This document shows, piece after piece, positions 12,569 through 24,754 of a stretch of 64,000 nt of DNA. Numbering within the stretch: position 1 is the stretch's first letter; every line of letters starts with the position of its first letter. Both the position numbers and the translations under genes were made by a program. Below the pieces are notes generated by a model that was not told where the DNA came from, ran no database searches, and was given only the letters and a program-made list of their open reading frames with translations. Where the stretch lies: positions 10,912,001 through 10,976,000 of the forward strand of contig NC_079878.1 in the NCBI RefSeq assembly GCF_029227915.1, read 5' to 3'. Source of the stretch: Hydractinia symbiolongicarpus (taxonomy: Eukaryota; Cnidaria; Hydrozoa; Anthoathecata; Hydractiniidae).

Positions 12569-13079
12569 CAACAGACTTGTACATATTTTAAATTAACTGA
12601 AGATGTCTTGACGTCCAAGATGAAACATGTGTTACAAACTAAAACAGTTTGTCTTTTTTTAAAAATAATAATAATATGTTTTATAATAGCTACTTTTAAC
12701 GAGCACTAGTAGCTATCTATTTATTGGTTCTCTCTGAATAAAGATTGGGGCTGTTTTAAACCACCAACAGTTTTTGCCAGTAAATGTACTTTCAAGGTTT
12801 TCTCCTGGGCAATATAAATTCAAAAACAATTGTCCTTCACACACAGGTCCAAGCCATTTTTAGATCCAGGTTTAACATCAACAAATTTTAAGAGGAATTA
12901 AAAAACGAAGATATCCTTGCATGATCCAGGTAATTAAACGTAATTCTACTTCATGGAATGTCATCATTAAATCTATCCGCTAATATGATTGTATGTACAA
13001 GTCTTTTGTAAAAAGGCTGGATGGATGTGCATATTTTACATGGCTAGCCTCACAAATATCGAGGGATATACACTGTCTA

Positions 13080-13375
13080 TCGTTTCCAGGAGGGGCCATG
13101 GCTTAAGATGGAGAGTGCAAGAGTATTTAATGCTCATTTTGAGCTACGCAGACCAAATTAGGGCCCGTGCTCTACTAGACAACTCCCAGCAAATTCCAAC
13201 GGCCCACATTGTGTCATCTCCCCAATTTCCCTCACATGGCTTGGGTTAACCCGGGGCATGGTAACACTCACTCGCCCATGTTGAATTGCTGTCAAGAGGA
13301 ATCGAACCCCAGTCTCCCGCACAGAGCTATATGCTCTGTCTAAATCTTCCCTTCATGAGAGGTATAACTGCACCG
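13080..13375 (-). repeat. tRNA-derived SINE-like element
   Basis: On the minus strand the end at 13275-13370 reads like part of a tRNA: a GAGC stem region, then GGGGTTCGATTCC, which fits the Pol III B-box consensus GGTTCRANNCC. The body (13080-13270) recurs at 11590-11790 (inverted) and 13725-13880, with a short piece near 57545-57615. Borders are approximate. Confidence 0.6.
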
Positions 13376-13724
13376 CAACCTGACTGTGACTTTGTGGAGG
13401 CAGAGCAAAAAAATCTTATTGTAATTTCTTTAGCAATAACCTGAAAACATTCGCAAGGTTTGGAAAAAAGGCATTAGCTCTATTATTTTTGTCAAGTCTG
13501 CAAACATTTCTCATCCTACCTCTCGTAATATCAATGGTAAAAATTACGTTTGGGAGCAACTGAATTTGATATCCTCGAAATAAGCTTAGTTAACTAGGCT
13601 AGCTAGCTATAGCTAACTAGATAATGTGGAAATAAAAAGCAACAGAAATGTACCCAACCTGAGCTTTGACCGCCATTACACTTGTCTCAAATTTTAGCAG
13701 CAAATGCGATATACGGCTGTGACC

Positions 13725-13880
13725 AGGGGACTATACCCTGTCTTTTATTTCCGTGGGAGTCCCAGAGTATTTAATCTCACTTTGAGCTAAGCAAATTAGG
13801 GTCCGCGCTATACCACATAACTCACTGCAACATGGAGCGACCCCCTTTCCCATATTGAATCACCGCCAAGAATAAGCAAC
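13725..13880 (-). repeat. Truncated copy of the 13080 SINE-like family
   Basis: It shares GAGTATTTAAT, TTTGAGCTA and AAATTAGGG blocks in the same order as 13080-13375 and lacks the tRNA-like end. Diverged. Confidence 0.55.
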
Positions 13881-16850
13881 TGAACTTATATTTCGCCTTG
13901 CTTTGGGAAACGAGGGCTTTAAATATTTTCGGTCATGGATTCTCTCTTTTTGCCCTCTTTTTGTAGAAACTGAATGAAACTCTAGCATCCTCTCTAGAGT
14001 TAGCTCCGTAGATAAGGCGACGAGTTCGCTACTTTGGCCGAAAAATAAAAATATTGCAGGAAAGGAAGCAAAAATTTTGCAGCACAAACACGAATTCGTC
14101 GCCTTTATTTTGTGAAAATATGTAAAAAAATACAATTATATATATCTCCCTAAATAGAAAATCCATCGTGTCAAATATTTCTAGCCCCTAAATTGAGAAT
14201 ACATGACCGCAAATATTTCAAGTCCTTATTTTAAAAAGCAAGACGAAAAGTAATTTCAGGTGCCAAACTCTGGAGAGTGTGTCTCACATATTATTCTATC
14301 ATAGGAAACAGAATGTAGCATTGTTTAGGCAGAAAAAGGGAAAGGTGGGCGGAGAAGTTGGTAACTAAACTAGTCTGTGGAAAAAATCCACTCTTATGAG
14401 GGAGGAAAAGGGTTACGGGCATGTATTTTGGTGACGCTATTAATAACCCGTTATAAGAAAAACATATTTTGTAGGTGAAAGACTTACTAATGTCGTGTAA
14501 AATTTGATAGTAATCAAAATAATAAGTAATAAATAAAATGTCAAGTTCAATAAAAACAATGAGTGTTAAATATAATAGCTAAAAAACAGACACACACATA
14601 AATAGTTGAAGAAAACTGAGTAGATATATTGAATAAGGCCAAAGAGACGCTATTGAGCCCTAAAAAGTCGAAATCACACAGAAATTTGCTACAAAATGGA
14701 AAAGTTACTTTAATCGACACCACTAACAACGTTATCGAGACCTTGGTCCCCAATATTCTCATATTGTCTGAATGAGACTCTCGAACCTCTCAGACTGAGT
14801 AGTGAGGCTTGAGTAATTTCCAGAGGCGAGTTCTAAGCCACGTTATTGCAGTTCCGTAATTTTCATTGTTTTTTCCGGCAATTTCTTCGCTAGCTAGATA
14901 GATGGAAACTTGCTGCACTCGTTTCCAACACCTCCATTGGTACCAACTATCAATGGTGTAAAACTTCCATGTTCGATTTCCAAAATACGATGTAAATACT
15001 CTCTCTTTTTCGCTTGCTCGTGCCGCTGGAAAATTTTATGGGTCGCTTGATTTCCGTGCGTTATTGTAACATCAAAAAATGCAGTCACTCCTTTTTCCAG
15101 AAATCTTGGGTTTTATTATTAATATTTAGTACCGTGTTTTTAACGGACCCCCTAATTGTGTAGACCTTGACCAACAGAATGTGTAAAATCATGGTGTTTT
15201 TGCGAACTGCTTAGGTAGAGAGATATTAGGGTTTAAAAACATACACCCTTATACCCCTCTTCCCCACACCCTTCGATAGTTCCTATGACAATAAAGGAAA
15301 AAGCGCTGATTGAGCTGTGCTTTTTGTAAAGAGTAGAGAAAGACAAGGATTAAATGATAAGACTGAAGTTATGGTAAATCCTACCACGTGAAAACTACAG
15401 TTAATTCTTCCTGGCAAAAAGTGTTGTGTGGTTCATTGTTGAATTTTAAAATTGCCGACCAGAAAGGTATATAAAGAGTAAAATGTAAACTAAAAAATCA
15501 AGCAAAACTTACGACAAATGACATGATTGTAAAAATATATTCTGTACCCTTTCTTTTTTCTTAGGATTTTTTTTCTTCTTCCTTAAATCTTTTCGCTAAC
15601 GGCATAATAGGACATTTCAAATGGCGATCTAAGGCAAACAAAGTTAAAAGGTTTTTTATAAGAAAGTCTTTTGGACTATCCTAGCTAGTAGTTTTCCGTA
15701 TATCTTTTATAATTACTTTTTGAAGTTATTCGAGTCTTGTTTTAAATAAAAGTTATAATAAATACTTTTTAATATGTGTTTCACTTTTTAAACTTTGTAG
15801 CTTTGCAACCTGATAATTAGAATTAAAACATGTCGTTCAAATAAAAAAATGTGTTTTATTTTTAAAAGTCTACTACAATTCGTGCTGGTCAAATCATTTT
15901 TAAATTATTAGAGTCAATTATTTTCCTCTAAAAATATTTTCCTTAACAATAAAAGCAGATCATGATAAAAAGAAATCAAAAAAAGAACAAAACCAACACA
16001 AACTTTTCAATCAGCTTTATTTCCTTGTCACAAAAATTGTTTCCTTAAAAAATTATTTTTAAGGAAATCAATCGCCCCATGTAGCTTGGGCCCCATGTAG
16101 CATTTAAAGAAACACCAAAAAGCAAACTAGCAAACTTTTTAATAGCGTGATTTTTCAGCGATGAGGTTAGGTTCTATATTCTCAATGCAGAAATTGTAGA
16201 ATTAGATGCTTCACTATTTTCTTGATGTTTCATAGTGTTGTGCATTTTTAATAGAAAGATCAGCATCTGCAATTTGCTTTGTTCAACTGTTAACTTATAT
16301 AACTGACATAGCCTGAAACGGAATTCGTAAAAAGCATTGGATATAGTTGTTAAATTTTTTTTCCATGGAAACAAAACAAAGTAAAAAGAAAGTATAGAAA
16401 TCCCACAAAACTCTAAAAGCAGGCGGAGTCCAAAAAATGTCAAAAATACAATGGTAGGAATAGTTGTGGTATTTCTAAAGAAATGATTAGCCTTTATTAT
16501 CTCTATAGAATATTACCTTTAGTGGTATACATATCTCAAGTATAATATACGTAAGGAAAAAAATGACCTCTTTTTTGAATTTTTTTTAACAAGATTAACA
16601 AAAATCGCGTGTTGTTTTGATTTTTAATTTTCACCACCTTCTCAGCAGGTTCTCAAAATGTACTAAATTTAACTCTATCTTCAATATAAACCACAAATTA
16701 TTTTTATGAATTTGTAACAATCTACTTATACATAATGAATAAATCTTCAGTCTATTGCGAATCAGAAGGGGAGAAGGAAAAGCAGCGTGGGGTATTGCAG
16801 AATAAGTAAATCAAAAGCTACTTTCTTGACATTCAAAGATATTATGATAA
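13881..16850. other. Intergenic, no gene seen
   Basis: AT-rich. Short frames on both strands lack family resemblance. A short Helitron-like fragment (AGAGATATTAGGGTTTAAA) is present near 15219. Confidence 0.4.
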
Positions 16851-16861
16851 TAAAGGAAGCA

Positions 16862-16869
16862 TATAAATA
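16862..16869 (+). promoter_or_regulatory. Candidate TATA box of the MFS transporter gene
   Basis: TATAAATA lies about 170 nt before the proposed 5'UTR splice donor (17033), which would give a first exon of roughly 140 nt. In an AT-rich genome such matches occur by chance, so this is weak. Confidence 0.3.
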
Positions 16870-17032
16870 GTGCATAAGGCTAATTTAATAAAAATTTATC
16901 GAATTGTTTGTGTGTTATCACTGTGGTTTTTAAATCTATATAATATCAGAGAATCCTTGCATTTGTTGTGAAAGATACTGTAAAGATAGCTTAAGATTCT
17001 AGCAATTAGTCACAGTGTTGAGCAGAAAGCAG

Positions 17033-17158
17033 GTAAATATTATAAATAAATATATTAATAATTTCTATCGTTTGGTAGAATTTAGAATGGCGTTATTTTT
17101 TCCTGTATAGTAGCTATTGCTAAAGAAATTGATGTTCCGTGATTGCTTTTTTCTTTAG
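17033..17158 (+). other. Proposed 5'UTR intron of the MFS gene
   Basis: Donor CAG|GTAAAT and acceptor TTTTTTCTTTAG fit good splice signals, and the acceptor is 9 nt before the start codon. The 126-nt length is plausible for a short animal intron. Confidence 0.55.
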
Positions 17159-17167
17159 ATTTACATC

Positions 17168-18649
17168 ATGGAAAAAGAAAATACACAAAAGCTAAGCAAA
17201 ACTAAATTTGCCAAACTGAAGGAAAAAATACTTGCCATAGATACCAACCATGTTAAAATATTTCTTCCAGCTAAACTTTGTTATTTTGGCTTCGAAGCAA
17301 GTCTTGGTTGTATCATACCATTTCTCACTGTTTTCCTAACATCTATAGGGTTGTCTGTAACGCAAAGCAGTTTAATAGCTGGATTCCGCACAGTGGCATC
17401 ATTAATTTTATCCCCATTCTTGAACGCTATTGCTGACCGCACAAACAGGCACAAAACAATTTTACTACTAGAAATCGTAGCCACCATCAGCGTGGCATTG
17501 CCTTTGCCATGGATTGCTCAAACGTTAGATGAAACACTTGCCACAAAAAATGTTACTGTCGGGAATGGCACAGAAGTTGAAAATAATCTAAGTCCTACAT
17601 CAAGTTGGATTCTTTTTACAGTCATGCTGTTGTTGACGTCATTTTTATCAGTTTTATTTATGTCTACAGCTGGTTTTTTAGACTCTGCTATTATGAGTCT
17701 TGTTGCTAAGCACAAAAGCAAAACAACCTTTGGTAATCAACGAGTGTTTGGATCAATTGGTGTTGCCAGTGGCTCGTTTTTCTCTGGGTTGCTTTCAGAT
17801 AAATTTCATCTGCCGGAGGTATCGAGATACTCCCCCGTGTTTTTTGTTCTGCTGCCTCATTTTTTGATACTTTTTATTGCCGCATTATTTTTGACACATT
17901 CACCTGTAAAACCCAAAAAAGTCCTGCCGAAAGCCTTTAAAAGATACGACACTTTTGACGAAGGCGAAGTTGAAGGAAGTTTATCTGGTAAAAGTGTACT
18001 GCAATCAACCTTATCTGTTTGTAAACAGTGGGAGGTTATTTTTGTTTTTATAATAACAGTCAATAATGGCATCAACTATGCAACAATACCTGGCTTTTTG
18101 TCGATGCATTTGACAAGCATCGGCTCATCGAGGACAGAAATGGGATTGGCAGCATCCATAGCGTCCATATCAGCTGTAGTAGCCTTTCCTATTTCATCAA
18201 GAATTATGAATCTTCTCGGCGGCGCTTTTCCTGCCTTTGTGGTTGCTACATTCTCCTATGCAGTACGTTATCTTATAATGGGAATTGTTAAAATTCCTTC
18301 AATAATTATTGCAGTACAGACTTTGCATTCATTTGGGTTTGCTTTATTTTGGGTTGCACTAGTTGAGTATATTCATAAAGTCAGTCCCCTCAAAATATGT
18401 ACGACAATGTTTGGAATTGTAAACACGCTGTATTATTCGCTGGGGATTCTTATCGGGAATATCTTTGGTGGTATGATTTTTGCAAGATATGGTGGAGAAG
18501 TGTTATTTCAAGTTCTGTCCATCACTAGTTTAATTATGAGCTGTTTTATTCTGATTTATCACTGCATAGAGAAAAGAAGACGGAAAAACACAGAAGTAAA
18601 TGGATTTCTTAAAAATGGTAAAAATAACGAGATATTTGAACACATTTAA
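17168..18649 (+). CDS. Major facilitator superfamily transporter, MFSD6-like
   Basis: A 493-codon uninterrupted frame for a 12-helix MFS protein. Residues about 30-60 (LPAKLCYFGFEASLGCIIPF) match the N-terminal signature of the MFS_1-like/MFSD6 family. The loop after TM2 has a motif-A variant (NAIADRTNRHK). A longer polar loop with NVT and NGT glycosylation sites follows TM3, and a charged central loop (PVKPKKVLPKAFKRYD) separates the two six-helix halves. The tail is short and basic. Substrate unknown; relatives include orphan transporters, so I give no symbol. The start is the first ATG after the proposed splice acceptor. The gene is intronless in its coding part, unlike its FBXO42 and NUB1 neighbours. 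Confidence 0.88.
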   Translation: MEKENTQKLSKTKFAKLKEKILAIDTNHVKIFLPAKLCYFGFEASLGCIIPFLTVFLTSIGLSVTQSSLIAGFRTVASLILSPFLNAIADRTNRHKTILLLEIVATISVALPLPWIAQTLDETLATKNVTVGNGTEVENNLSPTSSWILFTVMLLLTSFLSVLFMSTAGFLDSAIMSLVAKHKSKTTFGNQRVFGSIGVASGSFFSGLLSDKFHLPEVSRYSPVFFVLLPHFLILFIAALFLTHSPVKPKKVLPKAFKRYDTFDEGEVEGSLSGKSVLQSTLSVCKQWEVIFVFIITVNNGINYATIPGFLSMHLTSIGSSRTEMGLAASIASISAVVAFPISSRIMNLLGGAFPAFVVATFSYAVRYLIMGIVKIPSIIIAVQTLHSFGFALFWVALVEYIHKVSPLKICTTMFGIVNTLYYSLGILIGNIFGGMIFARYGGEVLFQVLSITSLIMSCFILIYHCIEKRRRKNTEVNGFLKNGKNNEIFEHI

Positions 18650-21214
18650 AGTATGCTTATATCGAGTAATCATCATACCACACACAGAGAATCTTGTATC
18701 TTTAAAAGATATATGTAAATTAAGTACAGCTACAAACATGATGTGTGAAGATCTTTTCAAAGCTTACCACAGCAGACATCGGATAGCAGCGGATTTTGCA
18801 TTAAAAAAGCATGGAAATGCCTAGATGGATAGATGTTGAGTATAAGACTTCAAATCAAAAACTTTGTTTTTATGATTCACATGATCAAACAATCAAAAAT
18901 TGTGTTCATGATGACAGGTAGAATGATCGTTACACCGTATAGCTTTGTATTTTAATAATTTGTCAGACTTATTGCATTTTTAAGCAACTTCTTACAGATA
19001 AAATATTAGTTATTTCCAGAGCTATCTTTTTTACTTTAGTTCAAAAGCCTTTTTTATGGTTAGAAGAAGGATTCTCATCGAAGCGAATGTAAACTTTATT
19101 CCTACCTAAGTGTTAAGTGTTCGTTATTTAAACTTTCGCTACAGCAATGAAAATAAGAAACAATCAGAAATTATTCTTTTCTTATTTATGTAACAGAGTA
19201 ACTGTCCTCGGATAGAAGTTAGATAGAAATAGTTTTTAATTTTGGTTAATAAATCAAGCTAAATTATAGTCTCATTTAAAATGAGCCGATTTAGTGTACA
19301 AGCACACAGGAAACACCTATGTGGAGAAAACTGCCGATATTTCTTAACTGTAAAATGAAAGTATATATTTTAGCTTTGTCCCCACATTTATAAATGATTG
19401 TAGTCTAAAACATACAGGTGCAAAAATTGTGTTTGAGATATCGATATTAAATTTTATTGAAAAGAAGTGAGAAAAAATGTTTTGTCATCTTCCTCCTATT
19501 TAAAATTCATATTTTTTTATTTAAAATAAATATTTCATGAATTATAAGCTAACGTAAAATCAAAAATTTTACAAAAGTAACGATTTGGGTGTTTCATGTA
19601 TCCTAAAGCATAACAATGCATTCTATTAACATGTGCTAGAAAAAACTCAAAAATAAGGATGTTTTCTTTAACTAAGTTTGTCTACAGCCAGACGTTTTCC
19701 TTATATCAGCCAAACTTCGATCATGTTTGATTTTGATCCCTTTATATTAATTCATTAAAAGGAAACCGCGAAAACGAACTGCCAGCACCGAGAAAATCTA
19801 TGAATAAGGAAAACAAACCTGAATTTATGACTTAATATTTCACAGGCATTTTACGTCCATGTTGGGCTTCCTTTTTGAGTACGTGGAGGAAATTTGGAAA
19901 ATTTTATCAGTAATATCTCTTAACACATCCCCCTATGTAGCTTTTTCCACAGCAACGCTTTAACAACGGATCAGAACAGGTATTTGGAAAGGTCTTTCTG
20001 CCCCAGCCTGATGCTTTAGCTTGGTTAAAAACTAAAGTCACGTCTGAAACAGACAAATTTTAAGATTTTGAGTACAAAATGTCCATCAAGCATGATGTGA
20101 TGAAAAACTAACCTAGTCCCATGCCTAGGTCTGTAGCTGTTTGGTGAGCTTACCAATGCTAAATGAATAATATTAACAGTAATGACAACCTTTGTTACTA
20201 ATCACACGAGCTAATGCACAACGTTGGCACAAGTTTGCTGAGCGAAATTGATTAAACAGGAGATACTTCGTGACCGTTAAAGATGTAGGGCGTAATTACA
20301 TCGACGAGGAAAATTCTCGGTCGGTAGATCTGGACTTTATCTAAGTGTTTGAGAATGCTTTTATGGACTACTGCTTGAACTGTTAAGCGCTTCTAAGACC
20401 TTTTCTCTGCATCGAGGTAAGTAAAGTTAAAGCAGCCAAATACAGTTCAATAATCTTTCTCATGCAGGTAACCACACCTTTTGTGGTAAAATTTAAAGTT
20501 TGTTGCTTCAATGAGACAACAGTCTGGATTAATCTTTGATTCTTTGGTTTACTTTCCCCCACAATCTGTAACGACGGTAGGATGTTTTTTTTAAAGGGGC
20601 AATGAATCAAATTACAAAAGTTCATTCTGCAAAAAAAGTTACGGATTGACTGTTCTGGACGGCGTAAGGACAGGCTCTTTTCTGTTCTTTTATTTAGACC
20701 AAAGTTGCAAAGTGTTTTTTAAAAAGGCTATTATGATTATAGGGCGTGCTGATGTAAACACTTACAACAATCAGATGTGCTGTATGATTTACCAAAAAGC
20801 GATCATCCTGATCTCATTATAAAAATAATGGGCGACCAGTTGTTACGATGGGGTAACAACTAGCTGTGACATGTGCTTTTATTCCATGTAAAGTTGCCGT
20901 AAGAAATATACATTACACCCCCAACACTGTATCATTGCAAGCGTTTTACTAGATTTGATACATACTGTATACCTGTACAGAAGCACTTAAGATCTCAACC
21001 TGAAGAAGGCTTTGTTGCAGTAAGCACTTCGATTTATTCCTGATAGACAATGTACCAATGTACCTTTACTAAAAGTTCCCAATCTGAATGTTCAAAATAA
21101 TCCACCTGTACTTACGCACTCAACCTGGCTTCGACGCCTCATTACTGTTGGCTTTGTCCGAAGGCTCGACGTCGTGGTTCCCCAGCTAGCTAAAATCCTT
21201 CACACCGTCAGATT
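18650..21214. other. Intergenic, no gene seen
   Basis: It holds the 3' flank of the MFS gene (a possible AATAAA near 19248) and AT-rich sequence without recognisable coding potential. Confidence 0.4.
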
Positions 21215-21455
21215 ATTCCAACGTCATAAAAAAACTATACGAACCCAGTGTCTCCTTAACCGTTCGTCAAAAAATCACCATCCTATACATTTTCCTGATT
21301 AGGGTTTTGAGATCTACACGATAGAGGCAACAGTTAAACAAATTTCAAAAAACATTTTGTGTATTATCGGGTCATTGCTGACGCTAACAACATTTAAATG
21401 GCTCTTTTCCATCGTTCCTCTAACTAAGTGCATTTTTAGATGGGTTTATCGTCCA
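21215..21455 (+). mobile_element. Decayed Helitron 3' fragment
   Basis: It matches inner blocks of the 11827-12550 Helitron (CCTATACATTTTCCTGAT, GGGTCATTGCTGACG) and ends in a degraded hairpin region plus TTTATCGTCCAG. A fresh 5' end, TCTCTATAATAATA, follows at once, so the next Helitron sat head to tail. Confidence 0.65.
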
Positions 21456-21721
21456 GTCTCTATAATAATATCTAACCCTAAAAAAGGTATTACGCCTATG
21501 CAGATCGACGACACAGTTTAGCTCAACCGTCCCTAGGGCATCTTGTATCTTTTCTGAAACATCAGGTAAACATTTTTTAAACTTCAAGACCTTCAATAGT
21601 TTTTTAAGGAATTAATTGATAATAAAAGTACGTTAAACAATAAAAGTAACAATAATAATGTTTGGAATAATATATACCATAAATATCTTGTGAATTATGG
21701 CTTCCTTATGATCATTTCTTA

Positions 21722-22025
21722 TCTCTGTAATAATAGCCGTCGTCTGTCTGTGTGTCCGCGAAAGCCGTGTCCCGTAACAGAAACGCGAAATTTTTAAAAT
21801 GCGCATCAATACCAAATGCGATAAAATTCTGTCCACTTTGTTGCGACGGGTAAATATAAAGAACGAGCGACTCCGTCTATATTATAATACCCGCATACGT
21901 CTGTCCGTCAGTTCGTCTGTCTGTCACGCAAAATGGTAGCTTAGCTGCGCAGGTAGCAAGACGCACGCATTGCGGTATAAAAAGGACGGGCGAACCCGTG
22001 GGTTCTTCCACGGGCTAACGACTAG
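21722..22025 (+). mobile_element. Short non-autonomous Helitron (304 bp), possibly composite
   Basis: It begins TCTCTGTAATAATAGCC after an A and ends with the strong hairpin CCCGTGG-GTTCTT-CCACGGG, then CTAACGACTAG before a T. A second 5'-like start (near 21880, TATATTATAATACCCGC) lies inside, so two elements may be fused. GTCTGTCTGTC motifs are typical of the family here. Confidence 0.75.
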
Positions 22026-22257
22026 TAATTTAAACTGCAGTACGTTTTCAAAATGTTTGAAGATGCTCAATTTAAACCAAGAAATATTGTGCGATATTAC
22101 AACTGAACGAGATAAAGTCAAAACTGAAACAACAACAGGTAAAGTGAGGTCTACTGTATTTTTGTTTGTAGAAAATTTGATATTGTTTTTTGTTTAGACG
22201 GGAAATAAAAACAAAAAAAAAATGATTTTTTAATGAAATAAGAGCAGATCATTTAAA

Positions 22258-23304
22258 TCAAGCAACATTACTCAAGAGATTGTCGATTTGTACGAGTGAT
22301 TCCTCAATCATGGTGGTTACGTCCTCTTCTTTCCATTCTTTCTCACTCATCTTGGAAACTAACTTTTTATCGACGAAATGGAGTTTTGCGTAAACACGAT
22401 CGCTACCAATTTTAAATTCCTGAACCAAAATTTCTGTTTCATGAGATAACTTCCAGACCATGTTTCGAAATGCGTACATTTTCTCAACAGAGTAGCCTTC
22501 AGGATGTTCAATTATTTTATTTTTTAATTTATCGTGAAACTTTCGTACAAAACTTTCGTATTCAGGATCAGCAGCGGAGTGAATTGTTAAAAGTATTATG
22601 ATCGCATTTCTTTTTCTTGGATCCACAATGACGAACGAAGTGTATTGCTTATCTGGATAGAGAAAATATCCGTGACCAACGTCAATGAAATCGTAATCTT
22701 TGACATCATCTGTAAGTGTTCGATAAGATAAAGTATCTTTATCACCGTCTATCCTGAATTCCACGGCAAGCTGATTTTTTGTCTCTGGTGTTGTTTGATA
22801 ATTTCTTTTTATTTTCCCAGCAATACCCTTGCTATCGTGCCAGCGTATTTTTTTGTTTGCAATTTCAGAGCATTTGTACGAGCCGGGTTCGATATCCCAA
22901 TACGGTTCATCCATTATGCGAGTAGACAAAGAACAAGTATCACCATCTACCATGGACTCTTTTGCTTTTTGAAGAGCGGTCAGAAGTTGCTCTTCTAAAT
23001 GAGCAATATCTTTAAATTTTATTTTATTTTCCAATGATGGGGTAGATCTTTTAATTCTACATAATTTATTTTCCGTTTTCTCGAAAACGAGCTCATCTTC
23101 ATCTTTCAGTCCCACAAAGAAATTTGTGACCTTCTTTTTTTCAAATTTTTCCAGATCTGCATGCGCTGCCATGTTCTTTTTTTCTTTCAGTGGAAAATTT
23201 TCTAAAAACATAAAGGGTAAAGTAGTTTTTTCAGGCGATAAAAATCCGTCTTTTATAATTATCCATGGTACAGTATAATTATCCATGGTATAGTTGTCTT
23301 TCAT
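22258..23304 (-). CDS. Unrecognised single-exon protein, 348 residues
   Basis: A long uninterrupted minus-strand frame with ordinary amino-acid composition, so probably a real gene, but I recognise no family. No signal peptide or membrane segment is evident. It is rich in charged residues, with a Lys/Glu-rich stretch near residues 52-110 and a mixed alpha/beta-looking core (YFLYPDKQYTSFVIVDPRKR, then NAIIILLTIHSA). Two starts are possible. ATG at 23304 gives 348 residues, beginning with a small internal duplication (MDNYT). The methionine of MAAHADLEKF (about residue 45, CAT at 23170-23172) has an A at -3 and G at +4 and would give about 304 residues. I think the latter is at least as likely. 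A long ATC microsatellite lies about 150 bp upstream. Function unknown. Confidence 0.6.
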   Translation of the reverse strand: MKDNYTMDNYTVPWIIIKDGFLSPEKTTLPFMFLENFPLKEKKNMAAHADLEKFEKKKVTNFFVGLKDEDELVFEKTENKLCRIKRSTPSLENKIKFKDIAHLEEQLLTALQKAKESMVDGDTCSLSTRIMDEPYWDIEPGSYKCSEIANKKIRWHDSKGIAGKIKRNYQTTPETKNQLAVEFRIDGDKDTLSYRTLTDDVKDYDFIDVGHGYFLYPDKQYTSFVIVDPRKRNAIIILLTIHSAADPEYESFVRKFHDKLKNKIIEHPEGYSVEKMYAFRNMVWKLSHETEILVQEFKIGSDRVYAKLHFVDKKLVSKMSEKEWKEEDVTTMIEESLVQIDNLLSNVA

Positions 23305-23445
23305 CTCAAAATCTTATGACTTTTAGACACTCTACATCGGTTTTTCAAAAAATGGACTGAATTTTCAAGAAAAATAAAGTGGTTTTAGCAGCACCTTTCC
23401 CTATGCAGTTGAACAATGTAGTTTTTTTTATTAATTTTATGAAGA

Positions 23446-23629
<184 letters not shown>

Positions 23630-24217
23630 GAGGATCAAAGTTCGTAATTGGAAGTTCTGTCTCATTACAAAAGGCAGAAAAAACAAGGAAAACGGCAGGG
23701 CAACAGAGAAAGGGAACCAGCAAGACAGGCAAAGGTAAGCAAGGCAAGGTGAGCAAAAATGCCAAAGCAAACTGCGTCCGGAATTAACTTGTAAAAAATT
23801 AACACTGCTGTGGAATCTGAATCGTTTTTTGTTCTAACATTATAAGCGATTTAAAATCATTTGAAAAGCTTATAATGAAGGAAAATAAGTAAATGGAACT
23901 TTAGATAAAAGAATAATCCATTATCAATGAAAATCTGATGATTGTTTTGTCAAATCATATTCAACTACAAGCTTCGAAAATTTGAGAAAAGCTTGAAACA
24001 CGAAGCGAAAGTTTGGAAATAAACAAACAAAAGCTCCGCCCTTCAGTGCCATCGTAGGATTTCATATGGTGTTGCAAAATAAGTTATTTTTGATGAATTG
24101 GATGCGCAATTTCATTCGTATATACCAGAGAAAAATAATTAATAGCTTTTATTTAAAAAAAAGTCTTAAAGCATGTAGAAAAGAAATTATACATATACGG
24201 AAAGTAAATTAAGCATA

Positions 24218-24754
24218 GGCAACAAATCCTGTGGACGAGGATGTGTCCCCCAGGATTACAAGAGCCAAAAAAGTTCAAGTATAATAGGGTTAAACTAATA
24301 CACTTCTCTCTAAACCAATGAGTGCATTAAACTGTGTATTGACCGGCTATCTTAGGTTGTTCATCGATAAAGAATAACACACAATTTGTACAAAATAGTA
24401 GCTCGTCTTTATGCCAAACTTGCAAGCTAACGTAACATTTGTGTTACAACAGAAAGTTCTAGAGAAAAATAGTTTGTAAAGAGACTAAGTGACGAAACAA
24501 ACCTTTCATTACTTCGTACTTTCTTATTTTATACTATCCTGCTTGAAAGCAAATAAGATAAAATTAATATCATCGGTGAAGGGAATTTCCGAGAAAATAT
24601 TATGCAATAAAATTGTTTTTTAAGTAAAACAAAATACTGTGCATTGAAAATCTACAAACGGAACAAACATTTGTATATTATTTATATGACCTATTTTATA
24701 TCATATGACACTTCTTTATCAATTGACACATCCTCGTCCCCAGGGTTTGTTGCC
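24218..24754. mobile_element. Non-autonomous DNA element with about 29-bp terminal inverted repeats
   Basis: The left end 24218-24246 (GGCAACAAATCCTGTGGACG onward) and the right end 24726-24754 are reverse complements with few mismatches. The interior is AT-rich and non-coding. The CTCGTCCCCAGG core of the ends resembles the MITE ends at 59629-59709 and 61761-62034. Target duplication unclear. Confidence 0.7.

Noticed and set aside
13275-13370. Possible functional tRNA gene
   Set aside because: Only part of a cloverleaf can be read and it is attached to a dispersed repeat body, so a SINE head is more likely.
13860-14135. 91-codon minus-strand frame
   Set aside because: No recognisable domain, and its end overlaps a SINE-like fragment.
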